Positions 1-6,149 of a DNA stretch of 8,201 nt are shown one piece after another. The DNA is from an uncultured Desulfohalobiaceae bacterium (GTDB lineage Bacteria > Desulfobacterota > Desulfovibrionia > Desulfovibrionales > Desulfonatronovibrionaceae): the NCBI GenBank assembly GCA_913055195.1, contig CAJXJU010000046.1, forward strand, positions 1 to 8,201. The letters are read 5' to 3'. The first letter of the stretch is position 1, and every line of letters starts with the position of its first letter. The position numbers and the translations under genes are program-made. The notes beneath the pieces are model-generated. The model saw only the letters and a list, made by a program, of their open reading frames with translations, was not told the DNA's origin and ran no database searches.

Positions 1-24
1 TGAACATTAAAAAATTCGAATTTG

Positions 25-52
25 TTTCGGATTTCGATATTCGGATTTCGAA
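25..52. repeat. Degenerate heptamer array downstream of the methyltransferase
   Basis: Four 7-bp units TTTCGGA, TTTCGAT, ATTCGGA, TTTCGAA run in tandem, seen also as a 12-bp direct repeat TTCGGATTTCGA (26-37 and 40-51). The TTCGA core and the 7-bp step resemble the array at 8035-8069, though the bases differ. Confidence 0.6.
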
Positions 53-56
53 TTTT

Positions 57-95
57 TCAACTTTCGGAACTCCGAAAGTTGAGTCAACTTTCTGA
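57..95. repeat. Nested palindromes (TCAACTTTCGGA family)
   Basis: TCAACTTTCGGA (57-68) and TCCGAAAGTTGA (71-82) form a perfect 12-bp inverted repeat with a two-base loop. A third arm, TCAACTTTCTGA (84-95), repeats the first with one change, so the middle arm can pair with either neighbour. No T tract on the minus strand makes a classical terminator for the methyltransferase unlikely. Confidence 0.7.
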
Positions 96-113
96 AATCC
101 TCTCAAAGGCAGC

Positions 114-128
114 TCCCGCTACGCGGGA
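114..128. repeat. Small GC hairpin touching the methyltransferase stop
   Basis: TCCCGC (114-119) and GCGGGA (123-128) pair around a three-base loop, ending one base before the TGA stop triplet (130-132). It could be a weak 3' end signal, or part of an inserted repeat. No T tract follows on the minus strand. Confidence 0.45.
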
Positions 129-129
129 T

Positions 130-1614
130 TCAACAGGGCGAGCATAGGGGGCAGACGAAAAAAAACTCTGTTTCCTGACCGAATATATCCACCACCTTTA
201 CTCGAACACGACCACCATGTACGTCATTGAATGTACAGGGCGAAGTGTTCAGAGGTAACCTGCGCTCATTACGGGTCCGAAAACCCACCCACCACGGAAG
301 AAAAACATCCTGCTTATCATCCAGACTCACTGCCCAATAATCTATATAATCAGACCATTTTTCTATTTTTGTTTTTATTTCTTCAGGAATTAATTCTGGA
401 TGCGGATAAAAGAAATTTTTCAATTCAAGTTCAATACTCTTATCATTTTTTTGGACCACCCTGAGATCAATAACAGGTTTTCCATAGGAATACTTCTTTT
501 TCTTTTGTGTTTCACCTGCAAGCTGAAGCACTTCAAAAGGAGCACATCCTCTAATCTGAAGCAACCTTTTTTTTGTTACATGTACGGCCCACGGCCCAAG
601 ATCGCTGCCAAGCCAACGCCGTCCTAATTTCTCCGCCACACAAAGTGTTGTCCCTGACCCACAGAAAAAATCAGCCACCAGATCCCCTGGATTAGTTGAT
701 GCATTGATAATCCTTTCCAGCAGGGCTTCTGGCTTCTGTGTAGGATAATCAACCTTTTCAGGCTGATTGCCTCTAAGAGCTGGAATATCAAAAACATCTC
801 GACAATTGACCAGACTATACTTTCCTCGCTCATCCTCATAAATTTTTATATTGGAAAATCCATAGTTGTGCGTAAGATAAGACTTTTCTTTCTGTGGATT
901 CCAGGTGGCTTTATTCTTATTCTTTACATAAAATAAAATATTATCATGCTTGCGGCCAAAGCCCAATTTTTCAGGCATACCACCGGTTTTATAAAACCAG
1001 ATAATCTCATTTACAAAATTCTCAGGCCCGAAAATTTCGTCCAGAATAAGACGCAAATACGCACTTACTCTGTAATCCACATGGACATAAAGGCTACCCT
1101 TTTCACTTAAAAGATTATACATCAGCCTTAAACGCTCCAGCATCATACTTAAATAAGAGGGTAGCCCACTGTCCCAGCAATCTCGATAGGCAACATCCAC
1201 GATTTGATGATGTTTGTCCCGATAAGTCTTTTCTCCTATTGGCCTTTGAAAAGAAAAGCTGGAACCAGTTGCAAATGGGGGATCAATATAAATGAGATCA
1301 ATTTTTCCGGCGAACCTGTCAGCCAGGGTCTGAAGAACTAAAAAATTTTCTCCCCAAAAAAGTTTATTGAGCCAGGGAGATACAGAAGTTTCATCAATGT
1401 TGAACTCAGGGGACAGGCTAACGCTGGAAGAAAAATTTTGGGCAGGAAAAAAACGTTCCGTCACCCTCCATAATGACCTGTTGGAATCATCTAATACCTG
1501 ACAAACTGTTTCAGAATTTTTTCCGGGCCAGATTAATTCATGTCCGGGATTCGATATTTGAAGTTTGACATTTTTAATTCGTCGGTTCTGCTTGGCTGTC
1601 TTTTTGCTGTTCAT
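130..1614 (-). CDS. Beta-class site-specific DNA methyltransferase (orphan, N6-adenine or N4-cytosine type)
   Basis: A 494-residue protein predicted to transfer a methyl group from S-adenosylmethionine to an exocyclic amino group of a DNA base. The catalytic motif IV is DPPF at residues 111-114, within DLIYIDPPF. The SAM-binding motif I is DFFCGSGTT at about 315-323, preceded by YPTQKPEALLERII (290-303). Catalytic motif before SAM motif is the beta-class order, as in type III Mod proteins. The C-terminal part (about 380-480) includes VKVVDIFGQ, which resembles the tail of many Mod-like methylases. The start is ATG, 33 bases after the dsrN-like stop, with no clear Shine-Dalgarno sequence, so the true start may differ. 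The last residues, FFFVCPLCSPC, follow a T8 run and look atypical; the stop abuts a small hairpin. No endonuclease or helicase partner is visible, but the left edge is only 129 bases away. Methyltransferase identity is firm; target specificity cannot be read. Confidence 0.9.
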   Translation of the reverse strand: MNSKKTAKQNRRIKNVKLQISNPGHELIWPGKNSETVCQVLDDSNRSLWRVTERFFPAQNFSSSVSLSPEFNIDETSVSPWLNKLFWGENFLVLQTLADRFAGKIDLIYIDPPFATGSSFSFQRPIGEKTYRDKHHQIVDVAYRDCWDSGLPSYLSMMLERLRLMYNLLSEKGSLYVHVDYRVSAYLRLILDEIFGPENFVNEIIWFYKTGGMPEKLGFGRKHDNILFYVKNKNKATWNPQKEKSYLTHNYGFSNIKIYEDERGKYSLVNCRDVFDIPALRGNQPEKVDYPTQKPEALLERIINASTNPGDLVADFFCGSGTTLCVAEKLGRRWLGSDLGPWAVHVTKKRLLQIRGCAPFEVLQLAGETQKKKKYSYGKPVIDLRVVQKNDKSIELELKNFFYPHPELIPEEIKTKIEKWSDYIDYWAVSLDDKQDVFLPWWVGFRTRNERRLPLNTSPCTFNDVHGGRVRVKVVDIFGQETEFFFVCPLCSPC

Positions 1615-1647
1615 TGTTATAGTTCAACCAGACTCTCGAATAACGAA

Positions 1648-3084
1648 CTATACAACAATCTCAGGACATTCCTTAAGGCCTGAATCCATAGCCTGTTTAA
1701 ATTTTCTCGCGGCTGAAACAAAATTTTTAGCCCAGATAGGAACGCCCAGAGCATGAGTATGAGCATAACTGGCCAGGACATTTTTATAAAGAAGACCATC
1801 CATGCCATTACACATACCCACACCTCGCTGGAGGCGCAAAGCAAAGTTTAAGTTACTATCAATATCAGGGCAGTCTGAATAATGAAACTCATGGCCAACT
1901 ATTTTCTGGCCCACAGGATAAAATGGATTGGGCAAGATAACTTCTGCACGTATATAACCATGACCTTGAGGTTTTTTATGAACTTTAGTCTGAACGGGTA
2001 AAACACCGGTCATGGGATAAGTAAGCCCATCATAAAATAAATCCTGACATAGATACATGAACCCACCACATTCAGCGTAAATGGGCAGTCCTTTGTCAGC
2101 CAGATGTTTAACCAATCTTCTTTTGTTAACATTGGCCTTAATCTGTGCAGCCAATGTCTCTGGGAAACCTCCGCCAAGGTACAATCCATGTACCTCTGGC
2201 CAATCAGCTTGATCAAGGATACTCAACTCAACTATTTTAGCCCCATGTACCTCCAGGGCCTTGATATTTTCCTCATAATAAAACCAGAGAGAAGCATCCC
2301 TGACTATTCCAATAACAACATCGCTGGAACTTTTTTCTGGCCAGACAGGATCATATGGTATCTCCGCCACTTTTGCATCACGAGCAATTTTTAAAATTTT
2401 ATCAGTATCAACATACTCTTTTACTATCTGAGCCAGCTTATTAAATATAGAATCTAAATCTTGATACTCTTGATCTGAAATCAAGCCCATATGCCGCTCA
2501 GGAATAGGATTCTTGCGTAACCTGGGTAGTGCTCCCAGCACAGGGATATCAGTATATTTCTCTATTGACTGACGTAAAATTCTGCGATGTCTATTCCCTG
2601 CTGTTTGATTAAGGATAATGCCGGCGAGGTTCAAGTCCGGCTCAAACATCTTGCATCCCAGGACGATAGCAGCCATAGTTCTGGTTACTTTAGTACAATC
2701 TGCAACCAGAACAATCGGGGCAGATAATAAACGTGCCAGCTCCGCCGTGGAATAAGATCCATCTACATCTTTACCATCAAAAAGGCCCCTGTTTCCTTCA
2801 ATCAAGGCGAGATCAAAATCAGAAGAATAAGTCCAGAACAAGGACAAAACTTGAGAGGAAGGGAAAAGAAAAGGGTCCAGATTTGATGCCGAATGATCAG
2901 ATGCCAGACTCAACCATTTGGCATCAATATAATCTGGGCCCTTTTTAAAAGGCTTGATTTTTAACTGTAAATCTCTGTATGTCCTGGCCAGACCCAGGCT
3001 AACCAGAGTTTTGCCGGATCCACCTTTTAAACCGGCAACAATAAATCGAGGAAATGTTAACTTTTGTGTCTCAAACACTCTCAA
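1648..3084 (-). CDS. dsrN: CbiA/CobB-family glutamine-dependent amidase, probable siroheme amidase (DsrN-like)
   Basis: A 478-residue, two-domain, ATP-dependent amidotransferase of the cobyrinic acid a,c-diamide synthase family. The N-terminal domain carries a P-loop, GLKGGSGKT (18-26), followed by KPFKKGPDYID (44-54) and EGNRGLFDG (96-104), all typical of the family. The C-terminal class I glutaminase domain has LGGGFPE (303-309), the nucleophile Cys339 in YAECGG, GHEFHYSD (397-404) and a His-rich SYAHTH (439-444). Length is normal. It uses glutamine nitrogen to amidate tetrapyrrole carboxylates. Generic annotation would call it cobB/cbiA. Its place directly behind dsrD favours DsrN, which is linked in Allochromatium to siroheme amidation for DsrAB, and siroamide is known from Desulfovibrio sulfite reductase. 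The start is TTG with a weak AGG five bases upstream; a GTG two codons later is an alternative. No other cobalamin genes are nearby. Family is certain; substrate is inferred from context. Confidence 0.88.
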   Translation of the reverse strand: MRVFETQKLTFPRFIVAGLKGGSGKTLVSLGLARTYRDLQLKIKPFKKGPDYIDAKWLSLASDHSASNLDPFLFPSSQVLSLFWTYSSDFDLALIEGNRGLFDGKDVDGSYSTAELARLLSAPIVLVADCTKVTRTMAAIVLGCKMFEPDLNLAGIILNQTAGNRHRRILRQSIEKYTDIPVLGALPRLRKNPIPERHMGLISDQEYQDLDSIFNKLAQIVKEYVDTDKILKIARDAKVAEIPYDPVWPEKSSSDVVIGIVRDASLWFYYEENIKALEVHGAKIVELSILDQADWPEVHGLYLGGGFPETLAAQIKANVNKRRLVKHLADKGLPIYAECGGFMYLCQDLFYDGLTYPMTGVLPVQTKVHKKPQGHGYIRAEVILPNPFYPVGQKIVGHEFHYSDCPDIDSNLNFALRLQRGVGMCNGMDGLLYKNVLASYAHTHALGVPIWAKNFVSAARKFKQAMDSGLKECPEIVV

Positions 3085-3102
3085 CTGTGCCTAAAGTGCT
3101 TT

Positions 3103-3108
3103 ATTATA
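3103..3108 (-). promoter_or_regulatory. Possible -10 (TATAAT) in front of the dsrN-like gene
   Basis: A perfect TATAAT lies on the minus strand 18 bases before the TTG start. No acceptable -35 is found at 16-18 bases; AAGTGC is the 17-base candidate. It would allow separate low expression of the amidase and methyltransferase, but an AT-rich chance match is equally possible. Confidence 0.2.
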
Positions 3109-3111
3109 CTC

Positions 3112-3137
3112 TGCCTGAATCCATCGCACTTCAGGCA
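3112..3137 (-). other. Stem-loop between dsrD and the dsrN-like gene
   Basis: TGCCTGAA (3112-3119) and TTCAGGCA (3130-3137) form a perfect 8-bp stem with a ten-base loop, starting six bases after the dsrD stop. No T tract follows on the minus strand; instead GAGTATAATAAAG follows. It may slow or process the transcript rather than end it. Confidence 0.45.
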
Positions 3138-3143
3138 CTCAAA

Positions 3144-3386
3144 CTATTCCTCACCCTCAGTAGCATGCTGTTTTCCAGCACCAGCCAGACCATACATGGT
3201 AGTACTACCACTGGACCAGAATTCCAGCACACCTTCGTTAATAAGCTGAGTCAAAAGTTTCTTGACCTCCCTGGTTTTCATATCCGGGAGTACCTTGGTA
3301 AAATCATTAAAATAAAACTTACTTTTGCTTTTTGATTTTGAGTTGATAAAGTCAACAATTGCTTGTTTTGCAGCTTCTTTATCCAT
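3144..3386 (-). CDS. dsrD: DsrD, winged-helix activator of dissimilatory sulfite reductase
   Basis: An 80-residue protein matching the DsrD family in length and landmarks. It has a Lys/Ser-rich stretch (16-23), then FYFNDFT (24-30), PDMKTREVKKLLTQLINEGVLEFW (34-57) forming the helix-turn-helix and wing, and SSGSTTMYGLAGAGK (58-72), ending in an acidic tail. DsrD has a winged-helix fold but is reported to act as an allosteric activator of DsrAB rather than as a DNA-binding regulator. It is a marker of the reductive direction and is absent from most sulfur oxidisers. ATG start with a GAGG seven bases upstream. It lies 66 bases after dsrB, separated by a strong stem-loop, and 59 bases before the amidase gene, so the four genes are probably cotranscribed. 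Cytoplasmic; no signal peptide or membrane segment. Confidence 0.96.
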   Translation of the reverse strand: MDKEAAKQAIVDFINSKSKSKSKFYFNDFTKVLPDMKTREVKKLLTQLINEGVLEFWSSGSTTMYGLAGAGKQHATEGEE

Positions 3387-3408
3387 AGCGCAACCTCACT
3401 AAATGTTT

Positions 3409-3435
3409 GAGGGCGCAAGAAGTTCATGCGCCCTC
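3409..3435 (-). other. Intercistronic stem-loop between dsrB and dsrD
   Basis: A perfect 9-bp GC-rich stem, GAGGGCGCA (3409-3417) with TGCGCCCTC (3427-3435), and a nine-base loop. It starts 17 bases after the dsrB stop and ends 22 bases before the dsrD ATG. On the minus strand it is followed by AAACATTTAG, not a T tract, so it is not a standard terminator. A likely role is mRNA processing or 3' protection that sets dsrAB and dsrD levels apart. Confidence 0.65.
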
Positions 3436-3452
3436 TATTTCATAGTTTAATC

Positions 3453-4616
3453 CTAAAACTTAAATTGTGTTGTTTGTCTCCAGGTGTAGTATGCTGGATC
3501 ACGGAAATCATCAATGAGATGATGAGTAAATTCAAGTTCGCAAAGTTCAAAGAAACGCTCCCAGCCAATGCGCTCAGCCCAGTCACCAAAACGCTCATAC
3601 TTGCGCGCATGTTTGGCATAGGTCTCAACAAGCTTGCGCATAACCTTAGCCAGAGTCGGCCAACGAGGAGGCTCATTAGGAATAAAAGCTACCACAACTT
3701 TGGAGAACTTGGGCTGACTGATGCGGTTAGAAATCTTACCGCCAGCCATGATTACCAGACCGTCACCTTCCTTATCTGCCAGAGGCAATGACGGACACAT
3801 AGTGTAACAGTTACCGCAGAACATACACCTTTCCTGTTTAATGGCTACGGTCTTAACCTCTTTTTCCTCACCAGACTCTGTTGTGATTTTTGTCTTGGTT
3901 GGGCGAATAGCGCCAGTTGGACAGGCTGCTACAGCCAGAGGAATCTCACACAAATTATCCAGCCACTCATGGTCAATGATTGGAGGCTTGCGGTGATAAC
4001 CAAGAATAGCAATGTCTGAGCAATGTACAGCACCGCACATATTCAAACAACATGCCATAGAAATACGCAATTTAGCAGGTAATTCCATCTTCTGGAATTC
4101 CTCAAAAAGCTCGTCCATAACAACTTTAACAGTAGCAGATGCATCAGTAGCAGGAGTATGACAATGGATCCAACCCTGAGTATGAACAATATTTGTAAGG
4201 CCAGCACCTGTACCACCAATGGGGAACTTGTAACTTCCACCAGGATGCTTGCGGCTGGTAAGATCTTCTTTTAAAGCTTCAAGCTTATCTTTACTGTCAA
4301 CCATGAACTCAATATTGTTTCTGGTGGTAAAACGAACATATCCGTCACAATGTTTATCAGCAATGTCACAGATTTCACGAATAGTCTCAACACTCAACAG
4401 TCTTGGAGAGCCACAACGAACAGTATAAACTTCGTCTCCGCTCTCAGCCTTGTGCATCAAAACGCCAGGTTCCAGGATTTCATGATAGAGCCATTTACCT
4501 TTATTTTTCTTAATAACAGGTGGTAAAAAGTCTGCATAATATCTTGGGCCAATATCAGTAATCCTGCCTTCCATAGGCTTGTCAGGATTGTAATAGCCAG
4601 AAGGAACAAAAGTCAT
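3453..4616 (-). CDS. dsrB: Dissimilatory sulfite reductase beta subunit
   Basis: A 387-residue beta subunit of the cytoplasmic siroheme enzyme DsrAB, which reduces sulfite in six- or four-electron fashion and hands the sulfur to DsrC. The siroheme/[4Fe-4S] ligand set is visible: Cys152 in [10 protein letters not shown], and Cys189, Cys190 and Cys194 in [13 protein letters not shown]. DsrB carries the catalytically active siroheme in characterised enzymes. The inserted ferredoxin domain has Cys232 (ACPTGAI) and [11 protein letters not shown] (Cys264, 267, 270, 274). The tail [17 protein letters not shown] is the typical DsrB C-terminus. Length is close to the roughly 380 residues of Desulfovibrio DsrB; the extra residues lie around 240-258, in a charged loop inside the ferredoxin domain. 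ATG start with GGGGAGG six bases upstream, only 12 bases after dsrA, so translation is probably coupled. Confidence 0.99.
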   Translation of the reverse strand: MTFVPSGYYNPDKPMEGRITDIGPRYYADFLPPVIKKNKGKWLYHEILEPGVLMHKAESGDEVYTVRCGSPRLLSVETIREICDIADKHCDGYVRFTTRNNIEFMVDSKDKLEALKEDLTSRKHPGGSYKFPIGGTGAGLTNIVHTQGWIHCHTPATDASATVKVVMDELFEEFQKMELPAKLRISMACCLNMCGAVHCSDIAILGYHRKPPIIDHEWLDNLCEIPLAVAACPTGAIRPTKTKITTESGEEKEVKTVAIKQERCMFCGNCYTMCPSLPLADKEGDGLVIMAGGKISNRISQPKFSKVVVAFIPNEPPRWPTLAKVMRKLVETYAKHARKYERFGDWAERIGWERFFELCELEFTHHLIDDFRDPAYYTWRQTTQFKF

Positions 4617-4628
4617 TTTTTACCTCCC

Positions 4629-5957
4629 CTATCTTTGATGGAGTTTTCTGAATTCTTTAATATCACGCTGCCAGCCGCCAGGAACTTCTTCTTCCTTCCA
4701 GAAGATATATGGATTGTGTCTTGGTTCCTGTACATGTTGAGGAACAGGCTTAATTCCAGTTACCTCCAGGAGTTTCTGGAAGCCCTGACGCTTAATCAAT
4801 TCACCCAGACGCTCACGGTTTTTACCTTCTTCCATCCACCAATCCCAGATATTCTCAATTATTTCCTTGATCTCATCATAAGGAGGCTCAGCCTTGATAA
4901 AAGGCACAAGCAAAGAACCCATCTGTGCACCATCCAGAATAGGAGCCTTAGCACCGACAAGGATCGACAATCCACGATCATTACCAATACGCAGGGCTCT
5001 GGGCATGGTGTTGATACAATGCATACAACGTACACATTCTTTATTGTCAATGATCAACTTACCATCTTCCAGTCTCATGCATTGAGATGGACAAAGATCA
5101 ATTACTTCTTTTTGAATATCAAATGGGCCCCAATCACGACTAGCATGAGCACCTGCATTTGGCTTTAACTCTCCACCAATATAGGCAGCAACAGCTTCCT
5201 GATCAATGCGAATCTCATCACGCCAGGTTCCAATAAAAGACATATCAGAACGCGCAATGGAAGCCACGCAACCATTGGGGCAGCCATCAAATTTAAACTT
5301 AAATTTATAGGGGAAGGCCGGCCTGTGCAACTCATCCTGATACTCCATGGTCAATTGATAACAAAGCTCTTGAGTATCATAACAGGCGAACTCGCAGCGT
5401 GATTCACCCAGACAACAGGCAGGAGTCCGCAGGTTAGAGCCAGAGCCTCCAAGATCCTGATCCATTTCGTGGGTCAAGGTGCCAAAAATTTCTTCCAGTT
5501 GCTCTGTTCTGGTGCCCAACAATACGATGTCACCAGTAGAACCATGCATATTAGTCAAGCCAGAACCGCGGAAATCCCACAAATCGCAAATCTGACGCAA
5601 ATATTCAGTAGTATAATACTTTCCAGCGGGCTGGTTCACACGCATGGTGTGAAAGTGAGCAACACCAGGAAACATCTCTGGCTGGTCGCAATAACGTCCA
5701 ATAACACCACCACCATAGCCAAAAACACCTACTATACCACCATGCTTCCAGTGCGTGGTGCCATCCTTAAAAGACATCTCCAGAACACCCAGCAAATCAT
5801 CACAAACATCAACTGGAATCTGATAAGGTTTACCAGCTTCCTCCATTTCTTTGGCTTTCTGATGCCTGGCCTCAGACTGCCTCTTGATTTCAGACACGAA
5901 ACTTGGCCATGGACCACTTTCCAGTTGGTCCACCATAGGGGTTTCATGTTTAGGCAT
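4629..5957 (-). CDS. dsrA: Dissimilatory sulfite reductase alpha subunit
   Basis: A 442-residue alpha subunit of DsrAB, the terminal enzyme of sulfate respiration, forming an alpha2beta2 core in the cytoplasm. The siroheme/[4Fe-4S] cysteines are Cys182 and Cys188 (CCLGESRCEFAC) and Cys226 and Cys230 (DGCPNGC). The ferredoxin insertion has Cys289 (LCPSQC) and Cys308, Cys311 and Cys314 (CVRCMHC). These sit five residues later than the positions I recall for Desulfovibrio vulgaris DsrA (437 residues), so nothing is missing. Other hallmarks are HWKHGGIVGVFGYGGGVIGR, RGSGLTNMHGSTGDI and RNPYIFW-like HNPYIFW near the C-terminus. ATG start with a perfect AGGAGG seven bases upstream. First gene after a long regulatory leader; dsrB, dsrD and the amidase follow. 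No frameshift or unusual codon use seen. Identity is certain. Confidence 0.99.
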   Translation of the reverse strand: MPKHETPMVDQLESGPWPSFVSEIKRQSEARHQKAKEMEEAGKPYQIPVDVCDDLLGVLEMSFKDGTTHWKHGGIVGVFGYGGGVIGRYCDQPEMFPGVAHFHTMRVNQPAGKYYTTEYLRQICDLWDFRGSGLTNMHGSTGDIVLLGTRTEQLEEIFGTLTHEMDQDLGGSGSNLRTPACCLGESRCEFACYDTQELCYQLTMEYQDELHRPAFPYKFKFKFDGCPNGCVASIARSDMSFIGTWRDEIRIDQEAVAAYIGGELKPNAGAHASRDWGPFDIQKEVIDLCPSQCMRLEDGKLIIDNKECVRCMHCINTMPRALRIGNDRGLSILVGAKAPILDGAQMGSLLVPFIKAEPPYDEIKEIIENIWDWWMEEGKNRERLGELIKRQGFQKLLEVTGIKPVPQHVQEPRHNPYIFWKEEEVPGGWQRDIKEFRKLHQR

Positions 5958-5964
5958 TGCAGTT

Positions 5965-5970
5965 CCTCCT
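5965..5970 (-). promoter_or_regulatory. Shine-Dalgarno of dsrA
   Basis: On the minus strand AAGGAGGAACTGCAATG contains a full AGGAGG seven bases before the ATG at 5957. This fixes the dsrA start and fits a very highly expressed protein. Confidence 0.9.
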
Positions 5971-5998
5971 TAAAAAAATAATTGTTACGCCCATATTT

Positions 5999-6041
5999 AA
6001 AAAACCGCCCTACCTTCTCTGGCACAGAGAGCAGGTAACGG
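5999..6041 (-). terminator. Terminator-like hairpin with T6 tract inside the dsrA leader (possible attenuator)
   Basis: Read on the minus strand, an interrupted stem spans 6041-6005. CCG (6041-6039) pairs with CGG (6007-6005), leaving a GG bulge. TTACC (6038-6034) pairs with GGTAG (6014-6010) with one G-U pair. After an internal loop, TCTCTG (6030-6025) pairs with CAGAGA (6021-6016) around a TGC loop. Six T residues (6004-5999) follow directly, the form of an intrinsic terminator. It lies downstream of the predicted dsrA promoter and 47 bases before the ATG, so it cannot be the end of the upstream operon alone; it would act on the dsr transcript. Just upstream, GGTAA (6060-6056) could pair with the TTACC arm and prevent the hairpin, around a GGTTTAAACC palindrome (6049-6040). 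Structure is visible; regulation is inferred. Confidence 0.55.
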
Positions 6042-6075
6042 TTTAAACCACAAATTTACCTTCTGTCACTTTCAT

Positions 6076-6093
6076 TTGTGAATTTTCACACAA
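6076..6093 (-). promoter_or_regulatory. Rex-like operator overlapping the dsrA -10
   Basis: Minus strand TTGTGTGAAAATTCACAA matches the palindromic Rex consensus TTGTGAnnnnnnTCACAA at 11 of 12 defined bases. It covers the predicted -10 and the start point, where a repressor would block initiation. Rex senses NADH/NAD+ and is a known regulator of energy genes, including sulfate reduction genes, in Desulfovibrionales. A CRP/FNR-family protein with a similar half-site (TGTGA/TCACA) is the main alternative. No regulator gene is in the window. Confidence 0.6.
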
Positions 6094-6110
6094 CAACAAC
6101 GTCTTGTCAA
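6082..6110 (-). promoter_or_regulatory. Sigma70-type promoter of the dsrABD operon
   Basis: On the minus strand a perfect -35 TTGACA (6110-6105) is followed by a 17-base spacer and the -10 GAAAAT (6087-6082). A TGT just before the -10 makes an extended TGn element. Transcription should start near 6075, giving a leader of about 118 bases. It is the only strong promoter match between the TPR gene and dsrA. Confidence 0.7.
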
Positions 6111-6124
6111 CCAAAAATTAAATT

Positions 6125-6141
6125 TTCCTGGAAACTTCCTG
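6125..6141 (-). promoter_or_regulatory. Pair of CAGGAA boxes phased by 11 bp upstream of the dsrA -35
   Basis: Minus strand CAGGAAGTTTCCAGGAA has CAGGAA at 6141-6136 and again at 6130-6125, a spacing of one helical turn. The nearer copy ends 14 bases upstream of the -35, where an activator could contact RNA polymerase. It also contains short inverted GGAA/TTCC pairs. The regulator is unknown. Confidence 0.3.
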
Positions 6142-6149
6142 CTACTTAA

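Noticed and set aside
3103..3131. Full internal sigma70 promoter before the dsrN-like gene
   Set aside because: TATAAT is perfect but no -35 is present at 16-18 bases, so only a low-confidence -10 was listed.
3409..3435. Hairpin considered as a Rho-independent terminator after dsrB
   Set aside because: No T tract on the transcribed side, and dsrD must be read through.
3426..3791. Open frame of 121 codons on the plus strand over the end of dsrB
   Set aside because: Shadow of dsrB; no start signal or homology pattern.
4635..5168. Open frame of 177 codons on the plus strand inside dsrA
   Set aside because: It lies wholly antisense to the certain dsrA gene, has no ribosome site or family motif, and is explained by dsrA codon use.
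5469..5981. Open frame of 170 codons on the plus strand across the dsrA start
   Set aside because: Antisense to dsrA and its leader, low-complexity composition, no recognisable domain.
6076..6093. HcpR or FNR operator (TTGAC-N4-GTCAA or TTGAT-N4-ATCAA)
   Set aside because: Half-sites are TTGTG/CACAA, which fit Rex and not these motifs; a CRP-like reading remains possible.
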